This document shows positions 1 through 14,773 of a stretch of DNA of 64,000 nt, one piece after another. Within the stretch, counting starts at the first letter, position 1; each line of letters starts with the position of its first letter. Made by a program: the position numbers and the translations under genes. The stretch is taken from positions 1,536,970-1,600,969 of the forward strand of contig CABFPE010000100.1 in assembly GCA_900660155.1 (NCBI GenBank). The letters run 5' to 3'. The stretch comes from Hofstenia miamia. Taxonomy: Eukaryota > Xenacoelomorpha > Acoela > Hofsteniidae. Under the pieces are notes generated by a model. It did no database searches, had not been told where the DNA came from, and saw nothing but the letters and a program-made list of their open reading frames with translations.

Positions 1-3000
1 CATCTAAAAGTGTCATAGATTAGGTAAACCGGTCTACCCGGAAGTTATATAAACAAAATTGGGATTTTTGAAAAAATTTCATAATCCTAAAAAATATTTT
101 AAACGTTTATAACTCAACAACTAATGAAGATATCAAAATGTAAAAGAACCACCTCTGACTTTGAACACGGCAGGGCTCATTAGACTTTAGAGGTCTAGCT
201 ACATATCAAGAAACAGCTAAACTTCATTTATCTAAGCACTAGGTTTGGAGAGAATTAAAATAAAAAAAATCGGAACTTTCAATGAAAATTAGTTAATCTT
301 TTATAGTACACCTTAGGCACAGCAACATTATATTCAAGCACCTTGATCAATAGAAGTGCTCATACCTCACGATTTCTAAGTTTCTCAATTCGAGAAAATT
401 TTTTATAAATATAGAAAACGCCTCTTAGGTTTAAATGACCACATGGGCTGCTAGATTTAAATTGTTTTGAAATAAGTTTCGCAATAAAATTTGAAATTTC
501 ACAAACCTCGCAGTCCACAAAGATTTGTGTTGTGGATCGAAACATAGTAAATAAATTACTGTGTACTGAAAATTGAATTCTATATCAAACGATGTCAAAT
601 ATTTATAGGTAAACGTTCAAGAAAATTCATTTTTGAATTCAACGAATTACCAAGTTACTTCGGTGATATAAATTTTTGAAAATTGCTTCTAAAGTGTATC
701 TTAGATAAACTGATTGCACCTGGAAAAATCCATATTTCCGAGATATATTATAATATTAAATTGAAATCACAGGACAGATGATTTTGAAGCTGAATTCCTC
801 ACTACAACGTCACACACTGCAAAACTTAATATGAAAAATAATTATTTATATAAATCTTTATATTTTCTAAATTAAATAGCATTTAAAAGTAGAAAAGCAT
901 TCGGATAGAGTAAGCTTCCGCCAAATTAACTTATTGCACGCAGTAAAATGAGAAATTATTTCTCAAAATTCATCTAATGTCATATCATTCGCACATTATT
1001 GTAGAACTTTATAATGAGATTCGCAAAAACAATTTACTAAGCTCTTTATATAGGCTTTTTTATAATAAATATTTGAAAATTACAATGATGCGGAAGATTG
1101 GCAAAAAAGAACAAAATAAGAATAATGCGGAAGCTGAAAATTCTTGCTTCAAGTTTGAACTGTTTTTATTGATCAATGTACATGATAATATGAAGTCGCC
1201 TTGGAAAGCCTATCAATACAAGCGAACATAACTTATTGTTACCTGCTTTTCATGTACACAAAATGTGACTCTTTAAATGAAAAACTTAGAAAGAACATTT
1301 TAGCATTAGAAAAATAATATATATGTAAGTATCTCATTTCTTTCAGAAAAATGCAATGTTTATAAAACACTGAGGGCGAAAGAAGTAAAATAATACAAAA
1401 TAAGTACAAACAAGTTGTTATTTAAAAATATGTACATTGTTAATTTGGAGAGGTAAATGTACACAATTACATATATAATTCCTTTGGACATCTAAAAAAA
1501 TATTTTCACAAGAATTAAAGACGCTTGAAAATTAAAAAGGTTGTGCTTACATGAGACACATTCTGAATATTTGTGATAAAAGTCAATTTGACATACATTG
1601 TTGTAATAACTAGCAAAATGGAAATATCATAGCAACAAAAAATAATTGTTCATACGCTCCAAACTAAAAAATTACCATTCTATGTTTTATTTTACCAACA
1701 AATTGGAATAACATATTTTGAATTTTTCATTGCTAAAATTTTTTAAAATTTCACAAACATGCAAAGCCTTCTGTCAATTAAGTGACAATTTGAATGTAGA
1801 TTGTCTTACACTTGAAACTAACTAATAACTATATATTGAAAGAATATTATTTCAGGTTTATCAATACTAATTTGATTTTTATCCGGTATTGGGTCAAAGC
1901 ATGTCTTTACGCAACGCGAATAAAAATATAATTGAAAAACAAGTATTGCAAAAACACTTTTATAAGAAAATGTAAGAACTGCAAATGCATTATGAAAAGA
2001 GACATTCGATTTAAGCATGCCTCTCGACTGCTGCTTCATTAGACTCGCACTGAAACAACTACTTAACCAACAAAGACCGCGTTCAAAATAAAAATAACAG
2101 AATTAATCTGATAATAGATGTTATCTAATAAAGAATGCATTAGATCATGTAAACCAAGAGAAAAGGCACACGTTCAAGAGAAAAGACGCTTGCTGCTACT
2201 TTAACCTTGCTAATAGCAATGGTAGACGTTTAATGAGTATGATGTGGCGTGGGCTGGCTACGTAAATTGAAGGCGGTGGGTAATGTACAACTAGCATTCT
2301 AACATTGACGTACACAAAAGTTGGCGCTGCTAAAACAACAAAGTGTTGCTTCAAACTGTATCAGTTAAAATGTAGTTTAATATTCGTATAGGTGTCGGTA
2401 CTACATGAAATAAGAAAGTGTGTTGTGCGTGTCCACCGTTTCGGCTAGACACTTGCATATGAGTTGGATGCGGAATTCAGTATTCATATCCACCTTTCCT
2501 TGGGCATAAGAATAGCATAGAAGAAATGGCAAATATTCTCTCTGCAGCTTTGGTGCTCAAGTTTCATCCATAAAAGATCTAAGGCAGAAAAACCACAACC
2601 GCGTGCAAATCTTACAGTAAGATGTTTAAAAACATCAGAGCAATAACTTCACACAAAAGAATCTTTTCTTTTAGTGATACATATTTCTTGGTTGAGAGAC
2701 TAAAATTTTGGACTAAAATGAAACGAGTAAGCTATAAATCTCAATCAGAATCTCGTCTGAACAAAAGCAATGATTAATATAAGGAAAAACAAACATGAAT
2801 GGTGGGAAAATTAAATACTTATTTATTAGCATTCATTAGACAGAGCACACATTCACCATCTGCTTACTTCATAAATTTTATGTCGTAAAAGATCGATTTA
2901 ATCATCGAGTTGGTTTGTTTAAAAGAAATATTTACAGGTCGAAGGTAAATTACTTTGATCCGCGTTCAGGGTTATTAACTCTATTTACTATAATATAAAG

Positions 3001-6000
3001 AGTAACATTTAATATAGAAAAACAAACAAACCATTGATTGGAATAAAATGCGTGTTTTGATCCATTTTAAGGAACGCATGCAAGTTGTTAAAAAGGGCAA
3101 GCCAATGTCTGGGGATGGTAATATTTGTAGTTCTACAACTATTGCAAGAAATTCATTTAATTGTATCCGATTTAATTGATTCCACAACTGGCTTATAGCA
3201 CCATATGGTCGACGATGAGGGTTCATAGACTGGGTTGAAAAAAAATTCAAATTTACATGTACTTTTCATACATGAACTGAGTTGAATATCAAACAAGATT
3301 CCTAGATTACAAGAATACTTTAAAGATGCGTTACTTTAGGCTATTCGAAGTGTTTTATTGGGAAGCTGGCATGCACTTTATGACCTCGAAGAAGAAACAA
3401 AATCTTTTTAACGGAAGAAAATTGACAGTAAAAGTTGTAGCATTGGTTAATATAATTATAAATTTAATGAATTATTTGCAAAACTATGGTGCCACTAAGA
3501 CTTGCTTAAATAAAAATAATGAGAGTATCTACGTAGTTGATAAATCATTGAGAAGAACATATGTATTTCGAAAAATTATATTTCTTCACATACAGATTCG
3601 GGGAACTTTGAATGAAAACAACTTCCAAGAAAATAAATGAATATTGGGCAACCATGAAATACATAACGTATTGTTGTTAGCATGCTAAATATTTAATTGC
3701 GTGCACGTTTCTGAAGAGTCAGTACAAAATTAGCCTAAATTTCTAACAACATTACATATTATTTTTAAAAAAGCCCATGGTACTACGCGTCAATATATAT
3801 ATATATATATCTGACCCTTAAAAAACTTTATGTGGCACTAAGTAATATATCATTTTTGGGGTTTAGCAAAAGTTTGGCGCTAAAAATATACAGTTTTTGC
3901 ACATTATACCAAAAAATTGACTATTTTACTATCGTAATGTATTTCTTACATCTTTTGCATCGATAAGTGATCATTTTTGTGAAGTACATTTTATAATTTA
4001 ATACAGATATTTAATTTAATTCTCGCTATGGGCTTGCATTACAAATTAGCCAGCATAAATTTCCTTTTCAATTATGTCTAAATGTAACACTTTAAGATAT
4101 CGTTTAAAAGCATCTGTTTACGCTGTTTCATTATATATAATTACATAATAAGTGTAAATGCATATAATACGAATGCAAAGCCTTAATTATGTTAATGCTA
4201 ATAGCAGCTAATTACTTCACAACGTTACATATACATCATCCTCATTACAAAAACGGTCTACAACTCTGAATGAACCTAACCTATTCTAAAAATAAAAGAA
4301 ATAGTCCTTTTTCAGCATGAACCAAAGAGATATGTCTTGTTTAAATTACATATAACATTCACATATGAGGGATATTAGAGAAACTCTTGTAGTATATTTC
4401 TTAATCACTTGTAGAGTTTCGAGTCTACAGTGGTGTTAATAATATAGTGAAAGAGATGCAACCATGACTACTTTGTTCATATGGAGGTGGTTACAATAAT
4501 TGAGGTCGCCTTTGACATTAGCTTGGTGAAGTGTCAAGAGACAGACACTGAAGACTGCTAGTCTGTTTCCAAAGGTGTCCAGGGTCATGAACACATATCA
4601 TGGAGTACATGCTACATAGAGCACTTTAATTATTGGAATAAATCTCTCCAAAAATAGCCATGATAAGTCAAAGTGACCGGAGACTAAAACATTTTCAAGG
4701 TAAAAGTTATAAATTTGGCTTAAATCTATTGATCAGACTTAAAACAGGGCAACACTATATAGGCCCATGATAGAGAGAGATATTAGGAAATTACTTATTG
4801 CAAATATCTCTAGACTCAAATTTATTTCTGCATAGAAAAATCTATGGTGTAAGTACATAACATTATACATAGAAACGCCATTGCAAGTAACCTTTTTACT
4901 GTAAATTTGTCGTGTAATAGAATTTGACTTTTAAGTTGAGATATCATTGGTTTGAATACCAAGACAAGTAATAAGTTTTCACTTTCTTTTCTCATCACTC
5001 ACTGATCTAACTGCATAATGTCTAAAACATCTACATTTTTAACAGTAGCCTTGGTAGTTGAAGTATGAATATTATAAGAAGTCAACGTAAGGAGTTGAAT
5101 GAGGAACTATCTGGGATGAATAAGTGGTACTTTACGAATTCATAATTGAAGATGTAAATGAGGATCGTGATATTGAAGATGATAATAGATCAATGAACAG
5201 TGCGATTGCACAGAATGTGATAAAAGTGAGTGAATAAAACTAATTTATCGCAAGAAGCAAATCATAATATAAGAGAAACGATTCAATCTCAAGGCGAGAT
5301 TATCTTCTCTTGGGCGACCTGGTCCATCTGGTACAAAAGGATTGCAACGCGTAAGTAGTTCTAAGTTGACAATCAGAAAAACAAATATATATATATATAT
5401 ATATAAATTATTTGCATAATTTGCATTTTTTTATTTTTCAGTTTGTTTAATTAGGTCAATTTTTGTATGATAATTAAAATATATATAAATAAGCTAGTAC
5501 CCTTATCAATCATTATGGTTTACATTGCTGTGGCTTTTGACCTCACTTGTAGCATTGAATAATATACAAGTAAGTACACAAATAAATATATTTAAATTTT
5601 TTTCAGTTTAAGCCAAGCATAGTTAGTCCTCTAATATGATTTGTTAAACTTCTCAAAGGACATTTGCGTTTGAATGTTCTTGCAACCGAAAATTTTTCAA
5701 ATTTATTTTTTAGTGTCCCTTCCAATATTGGAAAAATACAAGTTTTCAAGTTTTTTATTTATATGAAGTCTCAAAATTTCAAGTGTAAATCGTATAGATT
5801 ATACTTTTTTATTATAAACAGTTTCTGTTAATATTATTAGTAAGTTCCATTCAAAATAGAAGTAAAATTACCTTATCAAAAAGCAGAACAACTCAATTTA
5901 TAGCAAAATATATAAGGGATTCAAGAAAGTAAACATAATTATTGTTCTAATTGCAATACTATAGTTGTTGTTGTAACTTTGTATATTCATAGGAATTCCT

Positions 6001-7411
6001 CCGAAACTAAGCAAAATATTCACTGTTTCTAAGATAAAACAAGATTTTTTTTATAATTTTGCCCGGTAAACGGCTGGTAAATTGCCGGTCCCGGCCGACC
6101 GGTAGCAGATTCCTTCTCTGATTAAGATAACACTGACCATAGACTCGGAAAACTACATGGCAGCATACATACTTATTATTTTTTCACATCATATTTAAAT
6201 GCGAAGATAATAGTAAAAAATTGACATGGAAATGCAAAATGAAAAGGCGTGAATACTTCATTTATATTACTCAACAAAAATATATATTTCTATATATTTC
6301 ATTTATGTAAAGAAAATTTCTAAATGAAGTTTGTTGATGTTTGTAAGCATGAAATAAATTACGTAGTTGGCCGAAATGTAAAATATTTCTATTAAACAAA
6401 ATGGCCAACTTGTTAAACATTGACATTTAAAAACAATTACCGGAAAGGTTAAAAAAATTTTATAATGCAGTTTGACCTTGATGCATGCAGACATTTTATA
6501 TTATTTTAAAAAATTGACCTTAATTACTAGCGAAAACCGCTTAATCAATGATGCAAATTTACTGATTTATCTTGAAACAATATTCATTAAAAAATTTGGA
6601 GAAGGAAGATAAAATATAGAAAGACGAAAACACATCTATGTAAAAAGATACCAGCAATATCAAAAATAAGTAACAATATACAATAGAGTTCAAGGAAGAT
6701 TGGTATTCAAATTTTGGGTGGAAATTTTTAAACACTTTCGAATTAAAAAGCTCTGGAAGTGCGAAAGAGCGATCAAAGTTTGACGCAAACGTCGATAACA
6801 CCCTTTTCAATGAGATAAGAGATCATTAATATTCATGATTATCTGCTACCGATAGAAGACCGCCACAACTCATTTCGATGGACATAGATCTAGAATAGCC
6901 ATTTATTTCCCAAAAATATAAAAAAACTAGTTAAGCACTTGGAGAGTGCATATCAGAGTTGGAACTGGCCGTCAGGGCCAATAGTTATTATCGGCTAGTA
7001 TTCTACCGATTTGTGGTCACAAAATTTGGTAATAGACATTTTAAAATACATCCATTCAAAATCCATTCTTTTAATTTTTTCAAGTGTGAAATAATTAAGC
7101 ATGTTAGAGTTAATGTCTTAATATATATTGTTGTCAGAAATTCATTAAAACTAATAGAACTAGGATTGAATATGGAAAACTCAGCATCAAATATGTGGAC
7201 TGCGGATCAAATTAAAATTTCATATGTTGATTAAAAAATACGAATAAAAATTAGTTGAACACCTACTTTGTGGAACTTTGAGGGCAGAGGCATATATTTT
7301 GCAGAACACTTAAAATTTGTGATATTTAGTTTAAGCCCACACCAATAACTTAAATATTAAACAAATAGGCATTTTCTTGGTGCAAGCTTACAAGTAGCAG
7401 GCAACAACTAC
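1..7411. other. AT-rich stretch without recognisable gene
   Basis: No open frame here resembles a known family. The two longest are an 89-residue minus-strand frame at 2981-3250 and a 104-residue plus-strand frame at 3326-3640; neither has a domain I recognise or convincing splice context. There are short (AT)n runs at 3793-3810 and 5385-5405. A short GC-rich patch near 6060-6115 (CCGGT/CCGGC-rich) may be the end of a decayed DNA transposon, but I found no partner terminus. The stretch could be 3' intron of the dystrobrevin gene or intergenic. Confidence 0.5.
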
Positions 7412-8411
7412 NNNNNNNNNNNNNNNNNNNNNNNNNNNNNNNNNNNNNNNNNNNNNNNNNNNNNNNNNNNNNNNNNNNNNNNNNNNNNNNNNNNNNNNNN
7501 NNNNNNNNNNNNNNNNNNNNNNNNNNNNNNNNNNNNNNNNNNNNNNNNNNNNNNNNNNNNNNNNNNNNNNNNNNNNNNNNNNNNNNNNNNNNNNNNNNNN
7601 NNNNNNNNNNNNNNNNNNNNNNNNNNNNNNNNNNNNNNNNNNNNNNNNNNNNNNNNNNNNNNNNNNNNNNNNNNNNNNNNNNNNNNNNNNNNNNNNNNNN
7701 NNNNNNNNNNNNNNNNNNNNNNNNNNNNNNNNNNNNNNNNNNNNNNNNNNNNNNNNNNNNNNNNNNNNNNNNNNNNNNNNNNNNNNNNNNNNNNNNNNNN
7801 NNNNNNNNNNNNNNNNNNNNNNNNNNNNNNNNNNNNNNNNNNNNNNNNNNNNNNNNNNNNNNNNNNNNNNNNNNNNNNNNNNNNNNNNNNNNNNNNNNNN
7901 NNNNNNNNNNNNNNNNNNNNNNNNNNNNNNNNNNNNNNNNNNNNNNNNNNNNNNNNNNNNNNNNNNNNNNNNNNNNNNNNNNNNNNNNNNNNNNNNNNNN
8001 NNNNNNNNNNNNNNNNNNNNNNNNNNNNNNNNNNNNNNNNNNNNNNNNNNNNNNNNNNNNNNNNNNNNNNNNNNNNNNNNNNNNNNNNNNNNNNNNNNNN
8101 NNNNNNNNNNNNNNNNNNNNNNNNNNNNNNNNNNNNNNNNNNNNNNNNNNNNNNNNNNNNNNNNNNNNNNNNNNNNNNNNNNNNNNNNNNNNNNNNNNNN
8201 NNNNNNNNNNNNNNNNNNNNNNNNNNNNNNNNNNNNNNNNNNNNNNNNNNNNNNNNNNNNNNNNNNNNNNNNNNNNNNNNNNNNNNNNNNNNNNNNNNNN
8301 NNNNNNNNNNNNNNNNNNNNNNNNNNNNNNNNNNNNNNNNNNNNNNNNNNNNNNNNNNNNNNNNNNNNNNNNNNNNNNNNNNNNNNNNNNNNNNNNNNNN
8401 NNNNNNNNNNN
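7412..8411. other. Assembly gap of 1000 N
   Basis: Exactly 1000 undetermined bases, a conventional placeholder length, so the true size is unknown. The right edge is an AT-rich run directly upstream of a mariner relic, so the 5' terminal repeat of that mariner may be hidden in the gap. Confidence 0.95.
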
Positions 8412-8434
8412 AATATATATATGTATGTATATAA

Positions 8435-9535
8435 TCATTGATTTTTGAACGAGATTATTATACTGTGGAACGCATAAAACAATTTTTAAAATTGGGAAAA
8501 ACTGCTGTTTCAAATTCTATGTTTCACTTTAAAAGAAAACATGAAAGAAAGCTTGTGAAATAGAGAGGGCCTTAAAAGATGCTTGCCAGGACGTACCTTC
8601 AACTGCAACAATTTATCGGTGGTTTAATGAAGATGAGAATATTGCGGAAGCTAGAGAAGAAACGAGAGGAAGACTAAGTGTGCTGCGATCAAAAACCAAC
8701 ATTGATGAAGTTAAATGGTTCATTGACATGAATCCAAGTGCATCTCTGAGAGCTATTGCAGAAGAAATTAGGATTGGAAAAGATACAGTGCGGTCAATTT
8801 TAAAGAGAGGATTTACATATGCGGAAAGTCTGTTCGACATGGTTTACTCATGATCTTGACGGAAAAACTAAAGCTCTGCGAGTTGGGAGTGCAAAAGGTA
8901 TTAGGAAGAAAATATGTCAGCTAGGTGGTAATGCAGCTCAATACTATGCTTGTGAAGATGAAACCTGGGTATAATTTGATTCATGTGGGACAAAGCAAGA
9001 GAACAAAGTGTGGCTCAAAGAGGGTGAGAAAAGACTGAGAGTAGTGAAACCAGGTTTAACTGCTAGGAAGATGTGACTGTTAATCACATTTACTTGTGAC
9101 AAAAAGATCAGTATTGAAGCGAAATTTAATGAAAGAATTGACTAAAAGAGCTACATTGAGTTTGTCAAACATACAGGAAACAAGTGGAGAACATTGCGTA
9201 GTCGCTCAACTAAAATTTCCGAACTTGTATGGCAACATGACAAAGCGAAGCAACACGTTGCAGCTGTTACGAAAGAATTCTTTGCGAAGCGAGGAGTGGA
9301 ATTACTTTGGCAAGCTCCATATTCACCAGACTTAAGCTTACTTGATCACTGGGTAAATAAGGAGGTGAAAAAGAAACTACGACAGTGCAGCTATGATACC
9401 ACCAAGGAAGTTCAAGAGAATGCGTTGGGTGTTATGAGGGACATACCTGAAAAACGGTATGTAGATTAACTTAACAAACTACTTGATGACTGCCAGTCAA
9501 TAATAGAGGCTAATGGTGATTATCTTAATTAATTT
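8435..9535 (+). pseudogene. Decayed mariner (Tc1/mariner, DD34D) transposase
   Basis: Reading across several frames gives a mariner transposase in the normal domain order. An N-terminal helix-turn-helix part (ATIYRWFNEDENIAEAR, then SLRAIAEEIRIGKDTVRSIL) occupies about 8595-8805. The DETWV block with the first catalytic Asp is near 8960. The second Asp lies in QHDKAKQHVAA near 9235, and the terminal block is YSPDLSLLD near 9320-9350. I count 34 residues between the second and third catalytic Asp, as in classical mariners. The C-terminal tail (SIIEANGDYLN) is also typical. Stop codons and at least one frameshift (near 8820-8850) interrupt it, so no functional enzyme can be made. I did not find terminal inverted repeats; the left one may be in the N gap. 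Family assignment is secure; the subfamily is not determined. Confidence 0.85.
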
Positions 9536-9539
9536 TTTT

Positions 9540-12500
9540 CATAGTATTCATTTATTTTTCATGAATAAAGTTTTATGGTTAAATTCTCATTTATTTTCAG
9601 ATAGGCCAAATATCATCCAAAAATTGCTTGTTCTCAGAATTTAAATAATTGTGTGCCTGAGACAACATTTATATTCATAAGTAACTACACTTCGAAAGAA
9701 AGTATGAACTGCTTACGCAGCAATTTTGCAAATAAACAGATATTTGGGAAGTTGAAATCCCAATCTACATTAAGCTCATGCCATTAATATATTTATATGT
9801 ACCGTATTGTACGGACTATAAGGAGCACATAAAATAAGAATAGTTGAAATAATGGGCAATGTACCTCATATTCCGGTGCATCATAGCCATGAACACTGTA
9901 TGGGCTTATTGAAGACGCTATCGTTGTCCAACAATTAAGTTAAAAATAAAAAAATGAAAAAATTAAATTTGCTACTGCCGCCGTTTCGCTTGACGCACTT
10001 ATTTTGTTATGTAATTTCGTTTTGAGAAACAAATCAAATTGCAGGAGGGGATGTGAAAGTGACTTAATTAATAAAGTGAGAAGCAAATTTTAAACTAACA
10101 CATAAATGCGAAACTAGAAATGATGTCAGCATTGACGATGGAACATTAAATTTTACGAATATAAAAGAAATTAATAAGTGAAGCGTATGAAAAATTCAAC
10201 GGTTAAACAGCAAATTTTAACACAACCCTCATTCTCATTCACAAAAAGTAAACTGATTCATTACACAGCTTAAAGGAATCACTCCCTCATGATTACAATC
10301 AGGGGCGTAGAAAGTCGGGAGTGGGTGTGCCCGCTCTCTGCAATTGAGGAAAGTAAGATTGCTGGAAATATTATGCTTAATAAATATGCACTAAAAATCC
10401 CCACGTTGTTAAACTTTTGCAGTTATATATAAAAACAATATAATTAACATTTGATTGAAAAAATTTTTAATGATATGAAGCTATGGGGAAGAACGCCAGG
10501 GTGAAAAACCTCTTTTTGTTTAGCTTCCCCATTGACTGAAATGTACATTGAATTGTATGCTTTAGATATAATTTGGAGATATTTTCATACTTGAAGTTTA
10601 TCCATTGGTGGCAATCGCTGAGGGAACGCTGAAAATATTTCAATTTGACATTCGCTTTCAACATAAATTGTGTTAAATGAAAATCCGCGAGCTTTCCGAA
10701 AATTATATAATATTCACCTTCAATGAATAACAAGAGGCATTTCAAAACAAAATTGTCAAGATGCATAATTTCGTAATTCAAAAATCACTGCAATTAGCCA
10801 AATTTAAAAGTATCAAAAAGAAACCTTTGGGACATACATATATTCTTCTTTCTTAATCACAACTCCCTCACTATTAACCTCAATGTTGGTTGCCTTGAGG
10901 TAACTACATGGAGCGAAACAGAAAGGTATGCGTGCATCAGAAATCAACTGCAGATTTAGTTTTGAAAAAAAGTGATGTTTAAAATACTGTACAATGTCCC
11001 CCTAAATCCAATGAATACCGGTATGAACGATTTTTATTTTCCTATGTAAAAAATGTACCCCAACGAGTTACCTACTTAGAAGTTAACTTCATGTTGTGAT
11101 TAAGGATCACTTAGTTGTTGTTCCAATGTTGTGAAATTGGTGAAATTAAAAATTTATATAAACAAACATATCTTCAAAAGATTCATTTTTATTAAAACGT
11201 TTGGAATGATTTTCATCAAACACTGAGACAATTTTATTAGAAAAAATCTCAGATGATGGAGATATGCGATGTTAATAAATTAATAGAAATAACAGCAGAC
11301 TAGAATGTGAAGTTTATCCGCCTAATGGCAAACAATGCATATATGTTTTGAAGAGCAAACAATAGATACCAAATACAGAAAGTTCAGCTTCTTGGGTGTT
11401 ATCGCGCCATAGCTTTGAATGAACACTAGAAGTAATGTTATCCTTATAAATCACTTTAAACAAACACTCTTCATTTCAAATTTTAGTTTGAAAAAAATAT
11501 TTTCAATACAAATATCACTAGGTTTGCATCATAGATGAAGGTTAAAACATAAAATCTTGTTTATCGAATATTAATTATTAACCAACTAAATTGTGATTTG
11601 GATCGAAACGATCCATGTCTGTAATCTTAATGTTAAAGAAAGTGGAATGATGATGTCAATAAATTCCCTCCTACCGAAAAATTTCAGGCAACTACATATT
11701 GAAATATGCATGTATCATATAAACTTTGCGTGCTTATTAAAATATTATTCATAGGTTGTTGCGAAATATGGGAAGCTTTTCGAAATTGGAATTATTTCTC
11801 AAATTGTAAACAATTGAATTTGTTAAGAAAAGCAATGCAAGACGACAATGTGACTTCTAATCCAGAACAGAACTAGCATAATGTTTTATAAATCATGGCG
11901 ATAAAGACAAAATAATCTGATTACTCTATCATTCCCTCCTGGGAGCGACGTTTCCACTGAGGCTTTCCAGCAGAAAGTGCTAAATGGAATCAGCAAACAT
12001 TCGCAGCTAAGCAAACAAAGTCACAAAGATTCTACTTAAAACTTAAATCACTTTCATGTTTTTAATAAATTCAACGCCATACAAAAAATGACCCACTTCA
12101 GCTGAGAGGTGTATATTTAGAACATATGACGGGAAATAGCACTTGAGACTGATGGCAGCGAAGAACAGTGGCCACTCAAAAGAATCATTCCACAATTTCA
12201 TGATGCAATAATCACCTACATGTTTTGAACGCGTAATACAATGAATTATACGTTATATGCCAAACCTATAGACCGATTATAAAATTAGTAGTATTCCAAA
12301 ATTTACAACACTGTGATTACCATAGACCAATGACTCCTCAACTTTTCTCTAATAGGCCCCCTGAATAACTTACTAACTATAAACGCCCCTTGACAAAAAA
12401 AGTAAAACCAACTAATACAAATTAGTCACTTGAAAAAAAGTAATTTTAGTCTCGAGTATGAAAGATGAGCTTGGTGCAAAATTTTTCACATAATGCAACC

Positions 12501-13935
12501 GCAAAGACGAAAGTAAAATAAGTTTAAGTACATCGAAATATTATTTTACAAACTGCGTAAATATGTACTTTGGCACTGTTATTGTTACTGCCCAACTTAT
12601 TCTCAGCCCCCAAATCCAGTGGTCCATTTAGTAGCCGGCAACCACTTTAGGAATCAGTGCTGTAAACTGATTACGCGAAGGCAAATGTTATTAATTGCAT
12701 CAGTGATGTTAAAAAAAATATGTATACGTATTGATTATACATTACAAGTAGTTATAACCGCAAGTAGCATAAAGCAATTGTAAACGTTTGTCCACTATGT
12801 AAAGAAAACGTTTTTGAGATATATAGAACTTATAATTAGTCAACACTTTGAAGAGATAAAGGAAGAATAGATAGACAATATTTTTTCAATCTAAAATCTG
12901 TCTAGAAGGAGGAAATAACTGCCTGAATGCGTAGGAAGCTAGCTACTAGATTGTAATTACTTATTTTTAGTAGCACCTATAATTTACAAACAGGCTTAAT
13001 TAAAGTCAGTTGAATTCTCATCGCATTATGTGGTAGAGTGGAATGTTTTGCGTCACAACCTTGAAGATAATTCAACCATCTGATTTGTAGTAAGAATAAA
13101 ACTAAGTTCAAGGCAATAGAATTGAAAAAACAGCCCCATAATAATTCGTTACGTGGGAGGATGACTGTATTGCTAGCGTTTTCATACATAAATACAATAA
13201 CAAAACTGAAATGACAATTGAGAAGATATTAATAGACACCTAACCCCAGTGGAATTCAACTGCTAGAGTTTTAAAATATTCGATTGATTAGGAGTTCAAG
13301 TTTGAGCAGTTCAGGTAAAGTGATTTAAATCTGATTGGAAACAATGCAATTGAATGAAAGACCGAAAATCCTGATCAAATTTCAATTTAACTTTCTCGAA
13401 GCAGTTTTTTGGAAAGAAGCAGTTTTGTGAATTGATTGAATAAGCAACTCAATTGAAACAATTTATTTATTGCAAAAACCCACGGTTTAAACTAATTTTA
13501 CAGGACTGAAGCGTCTATTGATCATAATAACTTAACTCGTGTAAGTAACTCATTCGTTTCTCGATACATCCATAAATACGATTTTTTTAAGGCAAAACAT
13601 TCTTAGTCATGCCGAGCATATTATATATGATACACTGACAGGCTTAGGATCGTGAATAATCAACAAATGTTTGAATTCAATATCCTCTGACACAGATTAT
13701 TCTTGTGAACTTGTCACTATTTTCTTGTTACTTTGTAGCTTTGACTCATAAAATATAGGTTTAAATTACGCAGGTAAAAACTGTCTAGAATAGATGGCTA
13801 TACATTTGATTGTGCCGTCATTAGGCAAAGGTTAAAAGCATTTCTGGCCTAAACTTCACGCATGATATAGTTGAATATGATCTAAAGAACAACATGAATT
13901 ACATTTATGCATATGTATTTATATGTACTACTCGT
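9540..13935. other. No gene recognised
   Basis: AT-rich sequence with scattered short frames. The longest is a 104-residue minus-strand frame at 10467-10781 with no recognised motif. A CAGGGGCG sequence at 10301 resembles hAT-type termini but has no identified partner. A slightly GC-richer patch at 11930-12050 can be read on the plus strand as a short serine/glutamine-rich peptide, without splice-site support. Confidence 0.45.
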
Positions 13936-14705
13936 AGGATTATATGTCAATGGAGTTCCACAAGGCACTGTCCAAGGTCCTATATAGTTTAATATTACAA
14001 CAAATGACTTGAAGATTTCAGAAAATATGTCTTACAAAAACTACCTGAAGAGTATTTGTTTTAGAAAAAATGATACAGAGATCACAATTTCCTCATAAAT
14101 GCTAATAAATCAAAAGAACTTATAACCCCTCTTCGAAGAAATTGTCACATACCAACCCAAAATACTCAGAATTTCTTATTAGTAAGTGAAATGAAAATAC
14201 TTGGAATTACAATATCCAACCACCTTAGTTTTCAAAGTCATGTGCTGAATTTAACGAAAAAGATTAACCAGCACATTTACTTGCTCCTAAAGCTTAAACC
14301 TTTGTGATACTCAACTGCTGAGCTGGAACTGTTGTATTCTAGTATTATTGTCAACTTTATTTATTATGGACATGAAGCGTATGCAGCAGAGAACAAGATA
14401 CATTTGGACTATATTGATAGAATACAGAAGAAAGCTATCCGATTCGGAATCATACAATCGTTTACATCAATACATGATTTAATAAAAAAAGATGAACAAT
14501 TATTCAGCAAGATCCAATCAAATTCGACACATCCTTCCTAATAGAACTCAATTCGCTGCAGAGAGATTAAGGCAACGTATGCCTCCAACGATTCTGGCAA
14601 AAAATATCAAAACCTCAATTTTTTCCAAACAGATACCTGAAATATCCATATCTGTAAATTTGTAAACTATATATTCTGAATGTTATTTTCAGATACATAA
14701 TCATA
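13935..14705 (+). pseudogene. LINE (non-LTR retrotransposon) reverse transcriptase remnant
   Basis: The frame starts with the reverse-transcriptase signature NGVPQGTVQGPI near 13950, followed by FNI..NDLK, the usual order in CR1/Jockey-like LINE elements. After a degraded stretch lacking a clean catalytic YADD block, the thumb/C-terminal region is readable: MKILGITISNHLSFQSHV near 14190-14245, then a piece at about 14332-14540 containing YGHEAY and LDYIDRIQKKAIR, which matches the common YACPVW...L..IQKRALR pattern. Multiple stops and frame changes make it a dead copy. An ATT microsatellite follows directly, consistent with a LINE 3' tail. The clade (CR1, L2, Jockey) cannot be fixed by eye. 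Confidence 0.8.
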
Positions 14706-14706
14706 A

Positions 14707-14733
14707 AATATATTATTATTATTATTATTATTA

Positions 14734-14773
<40 letters not shown>

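Noticed and set aside
5275-5350. Short Gly/Pro-rich peptide (LGRPGPSGTKG) before a GTAAGTAG donor, possible collagen-like exon
   Set aside because: Single short run with no Gly-X-Y periodicity beyond two or three triplets, no good acceptor and no neighbouring exon.
6060-6125. CCGGT-rich end resembling a DNA transposon terminus
   Set aside because: No opposite terminus or target duplication could be located.
7350-8513. 387-codon minus-strand open frame
   Set aside because: Nearly all of it is the 1000-N gap; only a few real codons flank it.
10301-10345. CAGGGGCG string resembling a hAT terminus (another at 44168)
   Set aside because: No partner terminal repeat or 8-bp duplication found for either.
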